A stretch of DNA of 64,000 nt from Bursaphelenchus xylophilus (Eukaryota; Nematoda; Chromadorea; Rhabditida; Aphelenchoididae). The notes below the pieces were generated by a model, which worked only from the letters and a program-made list of their open reading frames with translations, had not been told where the DNA came from and searched no databases. The translations under genes were made by a program, and so were the position numbers. This document shows, piece by piece, positions 1 through 10,284 of this stretch. The DNA is taken from contig CAJFCV020000002.1 of the NCBI GenBank assembly GCA_904066235.2, forward strand, positions 10,788,001-10,852,000. Direction: 5' to 3'. How positions within the stretch are numbered: position 1 is the stretch's first letter; every line of letters starts with the position of its first letter.

Positions 1-204
1 AATGAGAAGACCCCATAAAGCGCGCAGGCAGCCGTGTCCCCACAGCAATTCGCCCGAACATATCCCACTAGACTGCACAGTAGTGGTAGACCGCACGGTC
101 CGCCGCCAGCTTATCGGTGACCGGTGCGTCAATAAGGAGCACGCTCCAAGAAGGAAACATTAATGACTCTAATAACTAATGAGTCCAAAAAAATCTCCTT
201 CTGA
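1..204. other. Left edge, no assignable gene
   Basis: An open frame of 53 codons runs from an ATG at 3 to a stop ending at 164. It is rich in basic and cysteine residues and resembles nothing I know. It may be the tail of a gene that starts outside the window, or chance. Nothing else is visible before the first repeated promoter block at about 203. Confidence 0.25.
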
Positions 205-475
205 TGACCCAAGAATGCAACATTCCTCCAACCCTAAAATGGACTTAACAACACAAGAAGCAGTATATAAACGGATCCGCTCTACCTCCAAAAACATCTT
301 CCCCGCAAAGTATTCCCAAGATGTCTGATCCAACCTCTATGATTTCACTCATGTTCGAAACCGGCCCATCTTCCATCGTCCAGGTAACAGAAGCCCTCCG
401 TTTGTGGACCCCTATAAACCATCAACAAGTATCAAGATGTCGGACCCAACTAGCATGATTTCGCTTGTGATTGAG
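203..475 (+). pseudogene. Truncated copy 1 of the MSDPTSM small-protein family with its promoter
   Basis: A TATA box (TATATAAA, 264-271) lies about 50 bp before an ATG at 321. The frame begins MSDPTSMISL and matches the copies at 437 and 874 for about 30 residues, up to the conserved LWTPI. It then runs out of the family and stops near 474, overlapping the start of the next copy. The upstream 120 bp is nearly the same as the block before the 874 copy, so promoter and gene were duplicated together. Function is unknown. This is probably a remnant left when tandem copies collapsed. Confidence 0.6.
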
Positions 476-730
476 ACCAGCTCCTCATCCATCGTCTTAA
501 TAACCGAAGCCGTCCGTTTATGGACCCCTATAAAATATCAACTGGAGGCCCTCAACGTCCACATTGAAGAGTGTCTGGTCAACCCAGACATTGTGGAGTC
601 TATTCGCCTCAACCGCCGCAAGATTTATGTAATTGAACGACGACACACACCGAGACTGGCTCATTTAGTAGCCGAGGCCGAGTTGCCAACATGGGACGTA
701 GGAACCATAATCCTCCTCAACACCCTGTAA
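437..730 (+). CDS. Unknown small protein, MSDPTSM family copy 2
   Basis: An ATG at 437 opens a 97-residue frame. The order is an N-terminal MSDPTSMISLVIETSSSS block, then LWTPIKYQLEAL, then an acidic IEECLVNPD segment, then a basic block containing RRKIY and ERRHTPRLAH. The last two blocks recur in the fragments at 1775 and 2690, so they define the family. There are no transmembrane segments or recognisable motifs. The in-frame ATG at 404 is less likely as the start, because the other copies all begin at MSDPTSM. No TATA box lies directly upstream of this copy. The product is not identified. It could belong to a virus or a mobile element, because it sits among such sequences and is found only as repeated copies here. 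Confidence 0.5.
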   Translation: MSDPTSMISLVIETSSSSIVLITEAVRLWTPIKYQLEALNVHIEECLVNPDIVESIRLNRRKIYVIERRHTPRLAHLVAEAELPTWDVGTIILLNTL

Positions 731-765
731 TAATCAAATAATGGAACCTTCAGATGACCCAAGAA

Positions 766-873
766 TGCAAAATTTCCACAGACCGTAAAATGGACTTAAC
801 AACACTAGAAGCAGTATATAAAGCGATCCACTCTACCCCAAAAATCATCTTCCCTGCAAGTATTTCCCCAACA
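766..873 (+). promoter_or_regulatory. Duplicated TATA promoter block
   Basis: TATATAAA at 815-822 lies about 52 bp before the ATG at 874. The block from 766 is nearly identical to the one from 203. Strong conservation of an upstream region together with the coding start suggests a real core promoter, with transcription starting about 30 bp downstream of the TATA box. Confidence 0.55.
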
Positions 874-1284
874 ATGTCGGACCCAACAAGCATGGTCTCG
901 CTGGTCATTGAGACCAGCACTTCATCGATCGTTCTGGTCACCGAGGCTCGCCGGCTATGGACCCCCATCAAGTATGCCCCAATTGGTCGGCCGGCCATCC
1001 ACCGGCCCACCATTCACCGGTACGCATGGCCGGTAAACGCCCTTGAACAGGCGTACCCGGAGCAGACCCAAATCCGGGTCGACAGACGGCCGGGAGAGGC
1101 CAAGTGGACGGCAGGCATCTCGCTGGCGGACGTGCGAACCAGGACAATACTGGAAATGGAGCAAGACTCCGGTATGGTCACCAAGGCCATAAATGCCACG
1201 GCGGTCCAGTTAATGGACCGCGTGGCACACCAGGAACGGCTGGAATTACCCGCACACATGTGGCGATTCTGGCTCTTCTTGTAG
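874..1284 (+). CDS. Unknown small protein, MSDPTSM family copy 3 with a different C-terminus
   Basis: A 136-residue frame starts at the family ATG and shares the first 35 or so residues with copies 1 and 2 (MSDPTSMVSLVIETS through LWTPIKY). After that the sequence is unrelated to copy 2, is proline-, histidine- and arginine-rich, and is more GC-rich than its neighbours. This looks like a family N-terminus joined to another sequence, either by recombination or because the family has variable C-termini. A poly(A)-like AATAAA follows at about 1317. The product is not identified. Confidence 0.45.
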   Translation: MSDPTSMVSLVIETSTSSIVLVTEARRLWTPIKYAPIGRPAIHRPTIHRYAWPVNALEQAYPEQTQIRVDRRPGEAKWTAGISLADVRTRTILEMEQDSGMVTKAINATAVQLMDRVAHQERLELPAHMWRFWLFL

Positions 1285-1323
1285 TGCCTCCGGCCCTATC
1301 AGAAATATTGCTGCTAAATAAAC

Positions 1324-1557
1324 GTGTTTGACAATTATTCGGCTCGGCTCAGTTTAGATAACACCGAGCACAGGTATTACAGCCACCATCGGTTTGAATA
1401 TGACATGCAGAACTTGGGAAACACATTTCTGCTTCAAACGATCACAATACTTCTCCTCCGAGAAGACCTGGGGCTAATATATTTAGCCCCAGGCACTACG
1501 AGGATGGCCCAGCGGCTGCGCCATGAGGACAGAGAAGGCGAGATAGCATGGTCGTAA
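1324..1557 (+). pseudogene. Relic sharing a HHRFEF-type block with 4913-5210
   Basis: The frame contains SHHRFEYDMQNLGNTF, which matches RHHRFEFDVNNMAKFF encoded near 5136-5185. The two loci therefore share a second small-protein family. Outside this block similarity is not evident by eye. There is no convincing start or promoter. Confidence 0.35.
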
Positions 1558-1599
1558 AGTTATGCAAATAATTCGCTTTTCTTTGCTATATTCCTCTTT

Positions 1600-1740
1600 C
1601 ATAAATTTACGAATTTCTATATAAGCTGCCCTCGCAATCAGTCGAGGAAGCTTCCACGCTCTTTATAACCCTTGTAAATATTCTCTCGTAATAAACTTTA
1701 TCTAAAGTCATAATATATTACAGGGCCTATGCGCAATGAA
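1600..1740 (+). repeat. LTR-like segment (TATA to poly(A) signal)
   Basis: TATATAA at about 1618 is followed by a GAAGCTTCCAC block and AATAAA at about 1691. The same order of elements occurs in reverse orientation at about 3530-3690. This is the layout of the U3-R part of an LTR. Termini were not resolved, so it may be a solo or broken LTR of an unclassified retroelement. Confidence 0.45.
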
Positions 1741-1774
1741 GGTCACATCAAACTAAGAAAATGATTGAACACTT

Positions 1775-1850
1775 GTAGTGCTCATCGAGGAGTGTCTGGA
1801 CAACCCAGGCACACAAGACACCATTCGCCTCAACCAACGAAGATATATAT
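1775..1850 (+). pseudogene. Fragment of the MSDPTSM family
   Basis: About 75 bp encode a stretch like IEECLDNPGTQDTIRLNQRR, the middle of the family protein, with no N-terminus or C-terminus. The piece is surrounded by AT-rich DNA without coding character. Confidence 0.45.
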
Positions 1851-2129
1851 CGTGCTAAAATTTTCTGCTTTATTTTTTTCTGCTCTAAAAGTTGATTTTT
1901 TCAAAAATATGAGCAGAAACTCGAACAATGCAAAAAAAATGCCTGAATTTTCTGCCTATTTTTTCTGTGTTTTGCAACAGAGCTTATTATTGCTCGATAA
2001 TTCATTTATATTTTTTAGATACCTAATAAATTTGTGAGCTTCGTTTCTCATACTTACTTTATGATGCGCGTTGACAAATAATATTACAACTTATTTTTAT
2101 TTTCAGATTTGTAAATTTCTTTAAACAAA

Positions 2130-2467
2130 ATGAACAACAACAACCTGGAATGCCCAGTGTATGAGGCAGTGAAGGAGTATTGGAGGCTTGCAGGAAATGA
2201 AAAAATCGTAAATTGTCGAACTAAATCTATTTCCAACGAGCCAAGACCATAGAGGAATGCGTAATTTGCCGAACTAAATCTATTTCCAACAGCGTCAAAG
2301 GAATAATTCGGGAAACGTCAAGTTTACACTACAAAAACGGCATTTCCTTCACCGCGCTATCAACGTGGTGTGACGAAAACGAAATTATATGCGGACCTCG
2401 TAATACACCAGCAGAGTATGAAGAAGAAACTGCAAGGGAAAAAGTGCCACAAAAAGTTCAAAAATAA
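2130..2467 (+). pseudogene. Small gene broken by a short tandem duplication
   Basis: An ATG at 2130 follows a TTTTCAG acceptor-like site (about 2100-2106). The frame starts MNNNNLECPVYEAV and stops after about 40 codons. A segment encoding CRTKSISN occurs twice, about 50 bp apart, in different frames. The second copy continues as an open frame with TALSTWCDENEIICG and an acidic tail, ending at 2467. The simplest reading is one original ORF of about 100 codons disrupted by a 50-bp duplication. The product is not recognised. Confidence 0.35.
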
Positions 2468-2574
2468 CAATTTCATCGAATTGGAAGAAGCTTCAAATGC
2501 AGGAAGAAGAATGAATTCAACTCCGAACAGCGGAAAGTAATGCACTCGTTTTCTGAAGTCGAATGTTTGGCCCG

Positions 2575-2960
2575 ACTTCAATGGTTTCCCTAATTGTCGA
2601 AACCAGCTCGATATTGTTGGTAACGGAATCCTTTGGTTATGGACACCGATCTACAACCAGTTGAAGGCACTGGGAGCGACGATCGAGGAGTGTCTGGTCA
2701 ACCCACACACACACAAGATATCATTCGGCTCATCCGACGGAAGATATATATCGTCGAGCGCCGGCATACGCCGCGATTGGCCCAAGTAATTCCTGAAGCC
2801 AATATTGTAATAATTGGAAAGAACGAGATAAGTGCGAAAAGCACGTGGATACCACCGCTACAAGGAAACGCGCAATGGAGGTCACATCAAAAAAAGAACA
2901 AGATTGATGGACACGCGCAGTGCGTGCGTCAGATCAGAGAAACTAATGATTAACTACCGT
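2575..2960 (+). pseudogene. Decayed copy 4 of the MSDPTSM family
   Basis: The reading frame begins TSMVSLIVETSSILLV, then loses a base just before the conserved tryptophan (around 2634). It continues in another frame through the IEECLVN block and the RRKIYIVERRHTPRLAQV block. The 3' part (2840-2955) matches, in inverted orientation, sequences at 3790-3900 and 5500-5640. At least one frameshift makes this copy non-functional. Confidence 0.55.
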
Positions 2961-3394
2961 CCGAATTACGAAATAAATGTCTTTATCATAAACCAAATTG
3001 GTAAAGCGAATGAATCACGCTTGCACACATGAATAACTCTTTCATCACCTTAATTTTATGTAACCCACGCGACCAGAAGCGTCAAGAACGTTATGTGACT
3101 AAATAGCATATATCATCGTTATTTGGAGACTTCAATTTTTTTAGAATAGAAAGGTATAAATGAAGGTTTTATTTACAATAACGTTGAAGGGAAACATGGA
3201 TACTACGTTTGCCAGCTCAAATCATTTACTCGAGAGGGCAGCCGGACAAGGCAACAAATAGTCACTTGTCGTTACAATATTGTATACATACTGTATGGCT
3301 GAACAAAACCTAGACCGTATCCCGAGATATCAAAGAACTCCACAATAGCCACGGGACTATTCTATTTTTTCTAATACAACTGCAGATACACTTG

Positions 3395-3910
3395 TAGATC
3401 ACCAACTTTTTCCTCAGTAGCCGTAGTTTTTCTTGGATCACTTGGGTGTCGCGCTTTTATGTTTGATCGGCCACTTTCCAGAACGCGGAAGGCTCCGATC
3501 CATCTCGGTGGGACCTCCACTTTTTGTTATGGTCGACTTTAGAGAATTTGATAAAGTTTATTAGAGAGAAAAATTACAAGAGTTTTAAAGAGAGTGGAAG
3601 CTTCCTTTACAAGAGTTCGAAAGAGAGTGGAAGCTTCCTCAATTGATTTCGAGGTCAGCTTATATAGTAGCTTGGGTTATTGTAGTTTGGGTTGAACAAA
3701 TTCCAAACTTAGTTTTTATGTACTCAGTTTCTTCTGAGTCCATCTGTCGGTTCGGTTTCGTAATCCGGAAGTTATCGATCAGTAGGTCCTCTGTGTTTGA
3801 CGCACGCAACGCGCTTGGTTACTGATCTTGATCTCCTTTGATGTGGTCTCCTTTGACCGCTCCTTTCGTAGCGTAGCGGTGGTGCTTTCCGCTCGGCTTC
3901 CATTGTTCGA
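3395..3910 (-). repeat. Inverted copy of element 3' end with LTR-like block
   Basis: Read on the minus strand, 3790-3900 matches the downstream part of copy 4, and 3530-3690 carries TATATAAG, a doubled GAAGCTTCC block and AATAAA, the same order as at 1600-1740. The stretch 3413-3460 also resembles 5486-5520. These are pieces of one repeated element in mixed orientations. Confidence 0.45.
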
Positions 3911-4122
3911 TTTTTACAATATCACGGCCAAGAGATGAACGCGTCTCTGCGTTCCGGCTTTATCCGTAGGATATTTCTTCAATGTTGTCTTCTGGGGTCT
4001 AGTTCTCTCTTGTTGTGTTAGTTCCAGTTATGGGGCAAATGGTGTCGATGAAGTTATTCTTGTTCCAGCCGAGGATCAGGAATCGGCGTGCGGAGGACTC
4101 TTACGACCAAGGCTCCAACCAT

Positions 4123-4558
4123 TAGTAAGGGGCGGCGCTTGTTTCTGAAAACGATATTATATAATCGCTTCTGTAAGTTAGTCTGGATAGATTTATCTCG
4201 CGTATTGCGAACGAAGAGCAATAAATATATTTGTAATATCATGCCGGATTATTGATTGGGTTAAACCGAACTACCACCATCGCTACCCCGAACACGCGTA
4301 CCGCACCAAACCTACGAGCACCGACAACCCCAGGAAATGAACAAATCCAACCACCACGACTATCCTGAATAAGTACCGTACCAGAGCTCAGTCCAGATTC
4401 CCGATAACCCCAATAACTTCTTATAGAATGGGGAGGAGTAAGGGGCGGCCCTTGTTTCTGAAAATGATGTTATATAATCGCTTCTGCAAGTTCGCGTATT
4501 CCGAACGAAGAGCAATAAACATATTTGTAATATCATGCCGGATTATTGATTGGGTTAA
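4123..4558 (+). repeat. Direct repeat pair with TATA and poly(A) signal
   Basis: About 135 bp at 4123-4260 is repeated at 4439-4558, with an internal deletion of about 18 bp in the second copy. Each holds a TATATAATCG element and AGCAATAAA. The spacing of promoter and poly(A) signal fits short LTRs. The roughly 180 bp between them holds no gene I can recognise. It could be a badly deleted LTR element. Confidence 0.45.
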
Positions 4559-4912
4559 TTAGATGAGTAGAAGTTTAGTCATTTCCAGAAATTGAGTGCT
4601 CATTAAGTACCGAATTTTGGCGGCCGTTTCTTGTATTCTTTCTTCTTTGTCTGGCCGTTTCGAGTGCTGGGGCGTTATATGTTTACTGGCGGCGGATTCA
4701 GCCGGGCACGGAGCCACGGAGAACAGAAGAACTGATTGATCAGAGGTGGAAGAGAGCAACCTTTGAATGTTTTGGACAAGAATTTTTGAGAATAAAATAA
4801 ATTTTTTGGCAAGGCCTTTTCGTATTTACAGGATTTCCTGCTTAATATTTTCTTTTGATTATGTCTGATATTTTCATTTCCGATTTGTTTTTTTCTCTTT
4901 TTAGAAGCGAGG

Positions 4913-5210
4913 ATGAACATTTCGGAAGGTAAGAAAAAAAAGGACTGGAAGCATTGCGTTCGCGCTCCGCGAACTTTTGGCGCCGCCTCGGGCCACGGCG
5001 GTCCCCATAGACCACGAGTTAATGGTCTTGGCCGAACTCTTCCAACGGCTGATCCACGTGGCCAGGATACAACAACTAAAGCTGGAGATCAACCCGCCAA
5101 GACGAGAAGGATCAGGCGCTTTCTATTCCGGAACAACGCGAAGACATCACCGTTTCGAGTTCGACGTAAATAATATGGCAAAGTTTTTTTTTGTAATATT
5201 ATTTTGATCA
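4913..5210 (+). pseudogene. Small ORF of the HHRFEF family
   Basis: Two overlapping frames are open. The one supported by similarity to 1380-1440 reads through LAELFQRLIHVARIQQLKLE and RHHRFEFDVNNMAKFF and ends at 5207. A GT donor-like site follows the ATG at 4913 by 16 bp, so the first frame could be joined to the second by splicing. The leucine-rich part could form a helix. The product is unknown. Confidence 0.3.
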
Positions 5211-5434
5211 TGTTGCCTTCTTATTTTGCATTTTTTTTGGATATTCCCGTTTTTATTTTTCATCATTTTTTTGTGATGTTTTTGTGGGGCGAAAAATTTG
5301 TGATACTATTGTTTTTATTACGGTTATATTTTTTTGTATATTTCCTATTTCTTTTTCTTAACTATATAGCTATATATGAAAATATTTTGCATAATAGGTA
5401 TAGTGCTTAAATTTCGCTTTCTTGCTCTAGGATG

Positions 5435-5690
5435 GGGCTCACATCTCGAGCAAAATATAGCTTACGTTTGTTGACGTGAGTAGTCGTAGTTTTTCTTGGA
5501 TCACTTAGGAGTCGATCATTAGTTCCTCTGTGTTTGACGCACGCAACGCGCGCGGTCATTAAGCTTGATCTCCTTTGATGTGGTCTCCTTTGACCGCTCC
5601 TTTCGTAGCGTAGCGGTGGTGTCCACGTGCTTTCCGCACGGCTTCCACTCACTCGGTCGTCTGATCCTTGGCCGCCCACACAACAAGATG
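5435..5690 (-). pseudogene. Minus-strand relic of the MSDPTSM element 3' part
   Basis: The minus strand encodes AESTWTPPLRYERSGQRRPH and matches the reading downstream of copy 4 at 2840-2955. It is the least damaged version of this C-terminal segment, but it has no family N-terminus. Probably a piece of the same repeated element. Confidence 0.4.
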
Positions 5691-7100
5691 CAGCATCGTC
5701 TCGCTGAAAAAACGTAAAGGAGTTAGATCGTAAAGCCCTTCAAAGGATCCATGGCGTTTCATACAAAGCTTAACCAAATGTTTTGCGAACCAATCTGAGT
5801 ACTCAAACAAGTACTGAAATGTCCAAAATCGTAAAAAAATTATTCACATATTTGTTAGACAAATTTATCCGGGGCAAGTTCATGATGCCTTCAAAAACAA
5901 AACAATAATTGAAGACAAGATGATCTAGTGAACAGCCATTACGGAGGCTCTATAAGGTGCCGCGTAACACTGTTTTCAGTCACAATTTCGCATCTCAGTA
6001 ATGTGGGCAATTATGATTAATTTTGGCCGACAAAATTCTTGATTGCCACAACACTCGGCGCTCCTGCTTCTTAATCACATTCTCCCGTGCAAACGCCTCA
6101 GTAAGCATTCACTCCCTGTCGCATGCTTAATGATTCCTCTTATGAGGTGTAGTAGGGCCGGAAGACCTCCCTTGGCCCAGCCCTAGGGCACCTCATCTGA
6201 TCCCGCCCATTTATGCTAATACATAAGCTTCCAACAATAAATATGTCGCAAATCAATCCCTTGTTGTACTCGCCGCCAGCCCATCTTAACCTCCGCATCC
6301 AGCTAAAAAGTAGGAGAACACTCAGTTACTCAAAGGAGTCGGTAAACCCATCCGGCCGATTCCACCGTGTCACCGAGCCACCCCCGGCTGTGACAAACTT
6401 CAATGGTATCCCTAATTGTCCAAACCAGCCTCCTTTCCTGTTGCCAGCGGGCCGGGCCACAAAAAATCGGCCCGGCCCGGCCCGATTGCCACCTCTTGTC
6501 CCAACTGTAGAGCTCGCCAATACCTTCTCAATTGGTTTATACAAAAAAGTTATAGTTAATACTTCACTATTCTTATAAGAAAAATGTTTTATGTATACAA
6601 AATCTCCCTTATCAGCGATCAAAAAGCATTGTTCAAAAGTGGCGTTTTTCTGCTTTTCTTTTTTGCATACAAAGAGAGAGAGAAGGGGACTGATAAGACA
6701 AGTTCGGATCGAATGAGGAGCTGTCTCTTTTTGGTAAGAGAGACAAAATTATGATGATATATAATATAGAGTAATTTCTATTCAACGATTTGAAGGTTAT
6801 AGTATGGTTTACCAAGGTTAATATATGTATATATTTGTGTAATATGTAAATTTTGATATAATACTTATATATAATATATATATGCATTAATGTTGTATAT
6901 AACATATAATTATGCATAGATATAATAATGAACATATAATAACTTATATAGACATATAATAACTCCAAAATGTATTAATTCGTATATTAAAACGTTATCT
7001 TGTCTTTATCGAGTTTATTCAACGAGTTAATAAAGAATATAACCTGGTTTGCCATATAACTATAAATGTGTAGCATGTGCATTTGCATATAGTCCTTATA
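5691..7100. other. Non-coding and AT-rich stretch
   Basis: No convincing gene. A 40-bp piece at 6398-6440 matches the MSDPTSM family N-terminus (SMVSLIV reading, one substitution from copy 4), so another family remnant lies here. The stretch 6750-6970 is very AT-rich with repeated TATA and ATAAT runs. The open frame at 6213-6578 has no support beyond its length. Confidence 0.5.
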
Positions 7101-8092
7101 CAGGGTGTTTCAAGAAATTTGGAACAATTAATTTGCTTATATCTTTGTGTTCTTTGCAGCTATCAACGAATTTCTTTTTGCTTCTAAAAATTGACGTCGT
7201 GCGTTTTTAGAATCTCTAAAAAAATGTGTTTTCGTCGGCGGAGGGCCCATTTCTCGGCGTAGACAATTAGGGCTTTTTTTAAAAATCACATCGTATTACG
7301 TGGCGGAAACGCCGTTGCAACGGCTGAAATCAAGTTTACGTTAAACCTCCGTGGATTTTACGGTATGTTTTTTTGCGTTTTCGATTTTGCGCAATCCGCG
7401 GAGGCGCGGCGGAGACCTCAAATTTTGGCGGACTTTGTTTTCGGCCTTCGGCTTTTGCAAATTCATATTGGAAAAGAGGTTGGGGCGATTTTTTGTTTTC
7501 ATCCGATGCACAAATAGCAAAAATTTCGTACTTTCTTTCATCGGCGGAGGATTCGGCGGAGGCTTTATCAATGGGTCAAAACAAAACTCCGCCGATTTGT
7601 CCGCCGGACCAAAAAAATCAAAAATCTTTGAAAGATAATGTTGCTCTGATGGATTCTTGTAGCTGAGATTTTTCCCGGACTCGTAAGACAGCTTTGACCC
7701 TTTGATAAAACCTCCGCCGAATCCTCCACCGGGGAAAGAAAGAACGAAATTTTTGCCATCTGTGCATCGGATGAAAACAAAAAACCGCCCCAACCTCTTT
7801 CCGAACCTGAATTGCAAAAACCGAGGGCCCAAAACAAAGTTCGCCAAAATTTGAGATCTCCGCCGCGCCTCCGCGGATGTGCGCAAAATCGAAAACGCAA
7901 AAAAAAGCATACCGTAAAATCCACGGAGGTTTAACGTAAACTTGATTTCAGCCGTTGCAACGGCGTTTCCGCCGCGTAATACGATGTGATTTTTAAAAAA
8001 GGCAAAAGGCCCTAATTGTCTACGCCGAGAAATGGGCCCTCCGCCGACGACAAAAAATTTTTTTAGAGATTCTAAAAACGCACGACGCACAG
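7101..8092. mobile_element. Long palindromic TA-flanked element, copy A (3' end lost)
   Basis: The element starts CAGGGTGTTTCAAG directly after TA (7099-7100). Its left arm (7101-7560) is repeated inverted at 7680-8092, including the GGAGGGCCCATTTCTCGGCG block. The right arm stops about 95 bp before the expected terminus, so this copy is truncated. It encodes no transposase. The TA flank and terminal sequence fit a non-autonomous Tc1/mariner-type foldback element. Confidence 0.75.
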
Positions 8093-8189
8093 CGTTCCGA
8101 ACATTTTTTCCGCCGCCGATCGGTGTCGAAAAAAGGAAAAAATGAAAAGTAGTGCTTACAAGTCGGTGTATATTTGGCTAGCCACAATA

Positions 8190-9259
8190 CAGGGTGTTTC
8201 AAGAAATTTGGAACAAATGATTTGCTTATATCTTTGTGTTCTTTGCAGCTATCAACGAATTTCTTCTTGCTTCTAAAAATTGACAGCGTGCGTTTTTAGA
8301 ATCTCAAAAAAAATTGTTTTTCGTCGGCGGAGGGCCCATTTCTCGGCGGAGAAAATTAGGGCCTTTTTTAAAAATCACAGCGTATTACGTGGCGGAAACG
8401 CCGTTGCAACGGCTGAAATCAAGTTTACGTAATACCTCCATCGATTTTACGGTATGCTTTTTTTGCGTTTTCGATTTTACGCACTTTTGCGGATGCGCGG
8501 CGGAGACCTCAGATTTCGGCGGACGTTGTTTTGGGCCTTCGGCTGTTGCAATTCATGTTGGAAAAGAGGTTGGGGTGATTTTTTGTTGTCATCCGATGCA
8601 CAGATGGCAAAAATTTCGTGCTTTTTATCCCCGGCGGAGGAGTCGGCGGAGGCTTTATCAAAGGGTAAAAACAAAACTCCGCCGATTTGTCCGCCGGACC
8701 AAAAAAATCAAAAATCTTTGAAAGACAATGCTGCTCTGATGGATTCTTGTAGCTGAGATTTTTCCCGGACTCGTAAGACAGCTTTGACCCTTTGATAAAG
8801 CCTCCGCCGAATCCTCCGCCGGGGAAAAAAGCACGAAATTTTTGCCATCTGTGCATCGGATGACAACAAAAAATCACCCCAACTTCTTTTCCAACATGAA
8901 TTGCAACAGCCGAAGGCCCAAAACAACGTCCGCCGAAATCTGAAGTCTCCGCCGCGCCTCCGCGGTGCGCGTAAAATCGAAAACAAAAAAATGCATACCG
9001 TAAAATCGACGGAGGTGTAACGTAAACTTGATTTCAGCCGTTGCAACGCCGTTTCCGCCACGTAATACGCTGCGATTTTTAAAAAAGGCCCTAATTTTCT
9101 CCGCCGAGAAATGGGCCCTCCGCCGACGAAAAAAATTTTTTTTGAGATTCTAAAAACGCACGCTGTCAATTTTTAGAAGCAAAAAGAAATTCGTTGATAG
9201 CTGCAAAGAACACAAAGATATAAGCAAATCATTTGTTCCAAATTTCTTGAAACACCCTG
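8190..9259. mobile_element. Long palindromic TA-flanked element, copy B (complete)
   Basis: The 1,070-bp element begins CAGGGTGTTTCAAG and ends with its exact complement CTTGAAACACCCTG, flanked by TA on both sides (8188-8189 and 9260-9261), the target duplication expected of Tc1/mariner superfamily elements. The two arms of about 500 bp are near-perfect inverted copies around a centre at about 8725. A transcript would fold into a very long hairpin. Open frames here come from the palindrome and encode no recognisable protein. Confidence 0.85.
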
Positions 9260-9349
9260 TAGATGTAACTAAACTAAAAAGTGGTTATTAGACTATAAGA
9301 GATTGCCATTCCACGTATACTACATCATCATACCTTATGTTAATGTTCG

Positions 9350-9580
9350 ACGTCGTTTTTTAGAAGCAAAAAGAAATTCGTTGATAGCTGCGAAGAACAC
9401 AAAGATATAAGCAAATTATTTGTTCCAAATTTCTTGAAACAACAGTATAATTATATTATATATAATATGTATAGCAACGGTGGAATATATTAATTTATTT
9501 GTTAAAACATGAACTTAATTTTTTCCGGACTTAAAATTTGTTTTATACACATAGAAAATATATATTAAAATATAATACGA
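9350..9580. repeat. Direct repeat, left member, with foldback-element end
   Basis: The stretch 9350-9440 is the terminal 90 bp of the palindromic element, ending in a mutated CTTGAAACAAC. It is followed by about 130 bp that recur almost unchanged at 10486-10616. The two members bracket about 900 bp containing the integrase fragment and the 9591 ORF. Confidence 0.65.
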
Positions 9581-9720
9581 GTGACCAAACATGTCATCTG
9601 CTTCATCAACAAATGCCGGCCAGGTCGTACGCCAATACCAGAAACTCCTCAAGAGGCGGGAAGGCGGCTCGTCAGAGCCGAGCAAGAAATCTATCCCCCC
9701 CACCCCAAAAATTCAAACGA
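9581..9720 (+). pseudogene. 140-bp fragment of the BEL/Pao integrase region
   Basis: This is nearly identical to 17962-18100 within the retroelement pol gene. It differs by a G/C substitution near 9619 and by one extra C in the run of C at about 9695-9701. The extra base puts the pol frame out of register. The left junction abuts the direct repeat and the right junction abuts an ATG at 9720. It is a captured or transposed fragment rather than a decaying whole element. Confidence 0.75.
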
Positions 9721-10073
9721 TGAACACCCACGAAGTTCGGATCCTTCGCATGCGACTAACGCAAGCGACGACAGAAGCGTCGCTAGCGGTGAACAAGTTG
9801 AAGGCGGAGTTACTAAAAATAGAACAAGAAGCCAAGGCCAAAGGAATTCCAACCAGTCTCCACATCGGAACAACGAGAGCAATCCAGTCAATGATAAACG
9901 GAGTGTTCCTTCCGTCGGACATCGGCGGGGAGCACTGCGTCCCACCCTACGACCACAGGGCAGAAGGAGCGTCGTTGGCCGGGGCTCTAAACAGAACAGA
10001 GCTGGCACCAGGAAATGACCCACCCAACGTTAATCAACCCGCATCCAAAAATAATTATTGTAAGGTTATTTAA
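9591..10073 (+). CDS. Unknown 160-residue protein, 5' part from retroelement sequence in a shifted frame
   Basis: The frame starts inside the integrase fragment, reading it in a frame different from pol until the extra C brings it back to PPTPKIQT. It then runs on for 117 residues from a second in-frame ATG at 9720. The 9720 part has a long lysine- and glutamate-rich helix (EASLAVNKLKAELLKIEQEA), then a mixed segment and a polar tail. The start at 9720 may be the original one, with the upstream 43 codons added by the insertion. The helix resembles the coiled-coil N-terminus of some retroelement Gag proteins, but I do not recognise the protein. An AATAAA-rich tail follows at about 10090. Confidence 0.4.
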   Translation: MSSASSTNAGQVVRQYQKLLKRREGGSSEPSKKSIPPTPKIQTMNTHEVRILRMRLTQATTEASLAVNKLKAELLKIEQEAKAKGIPTSLHIGTTRAIQSMINGVFLPSDIGGEHCVPPYDHRAEGASLAGALNRTELAPGNDPPNVNQPASKNNYCKVI

Positions 10074-10284
10074 TTAAATTTTATCAACGCAATAAAATAA
10101 AATAAATAATATAAAATATAAAATTCAATAAAAATTAGTTAGGATGTGAGTCATTTTGAAAGAAGCACCAGTTGACCGTCGGTTACACCGTTGACGACGT
10201 TAAATTTCAAACGCCATAATATTTATTTTACGTTAGGCAAAGGTAGCCCTGACATCTCATTAATGTCACGGCGAGGTTCGAACG

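Noticed and set aside
6213..6622. Opposing frames of 121 and 98 codons
   Set aside because: GC-rich chance frames that overlap each other and include a fragment of another family.
7341..8090. 249-codon minus-strand frame
   Set aside because: It lies entirely inside a palindromic element. Matching frames exist in the other arm and no domain is visible.
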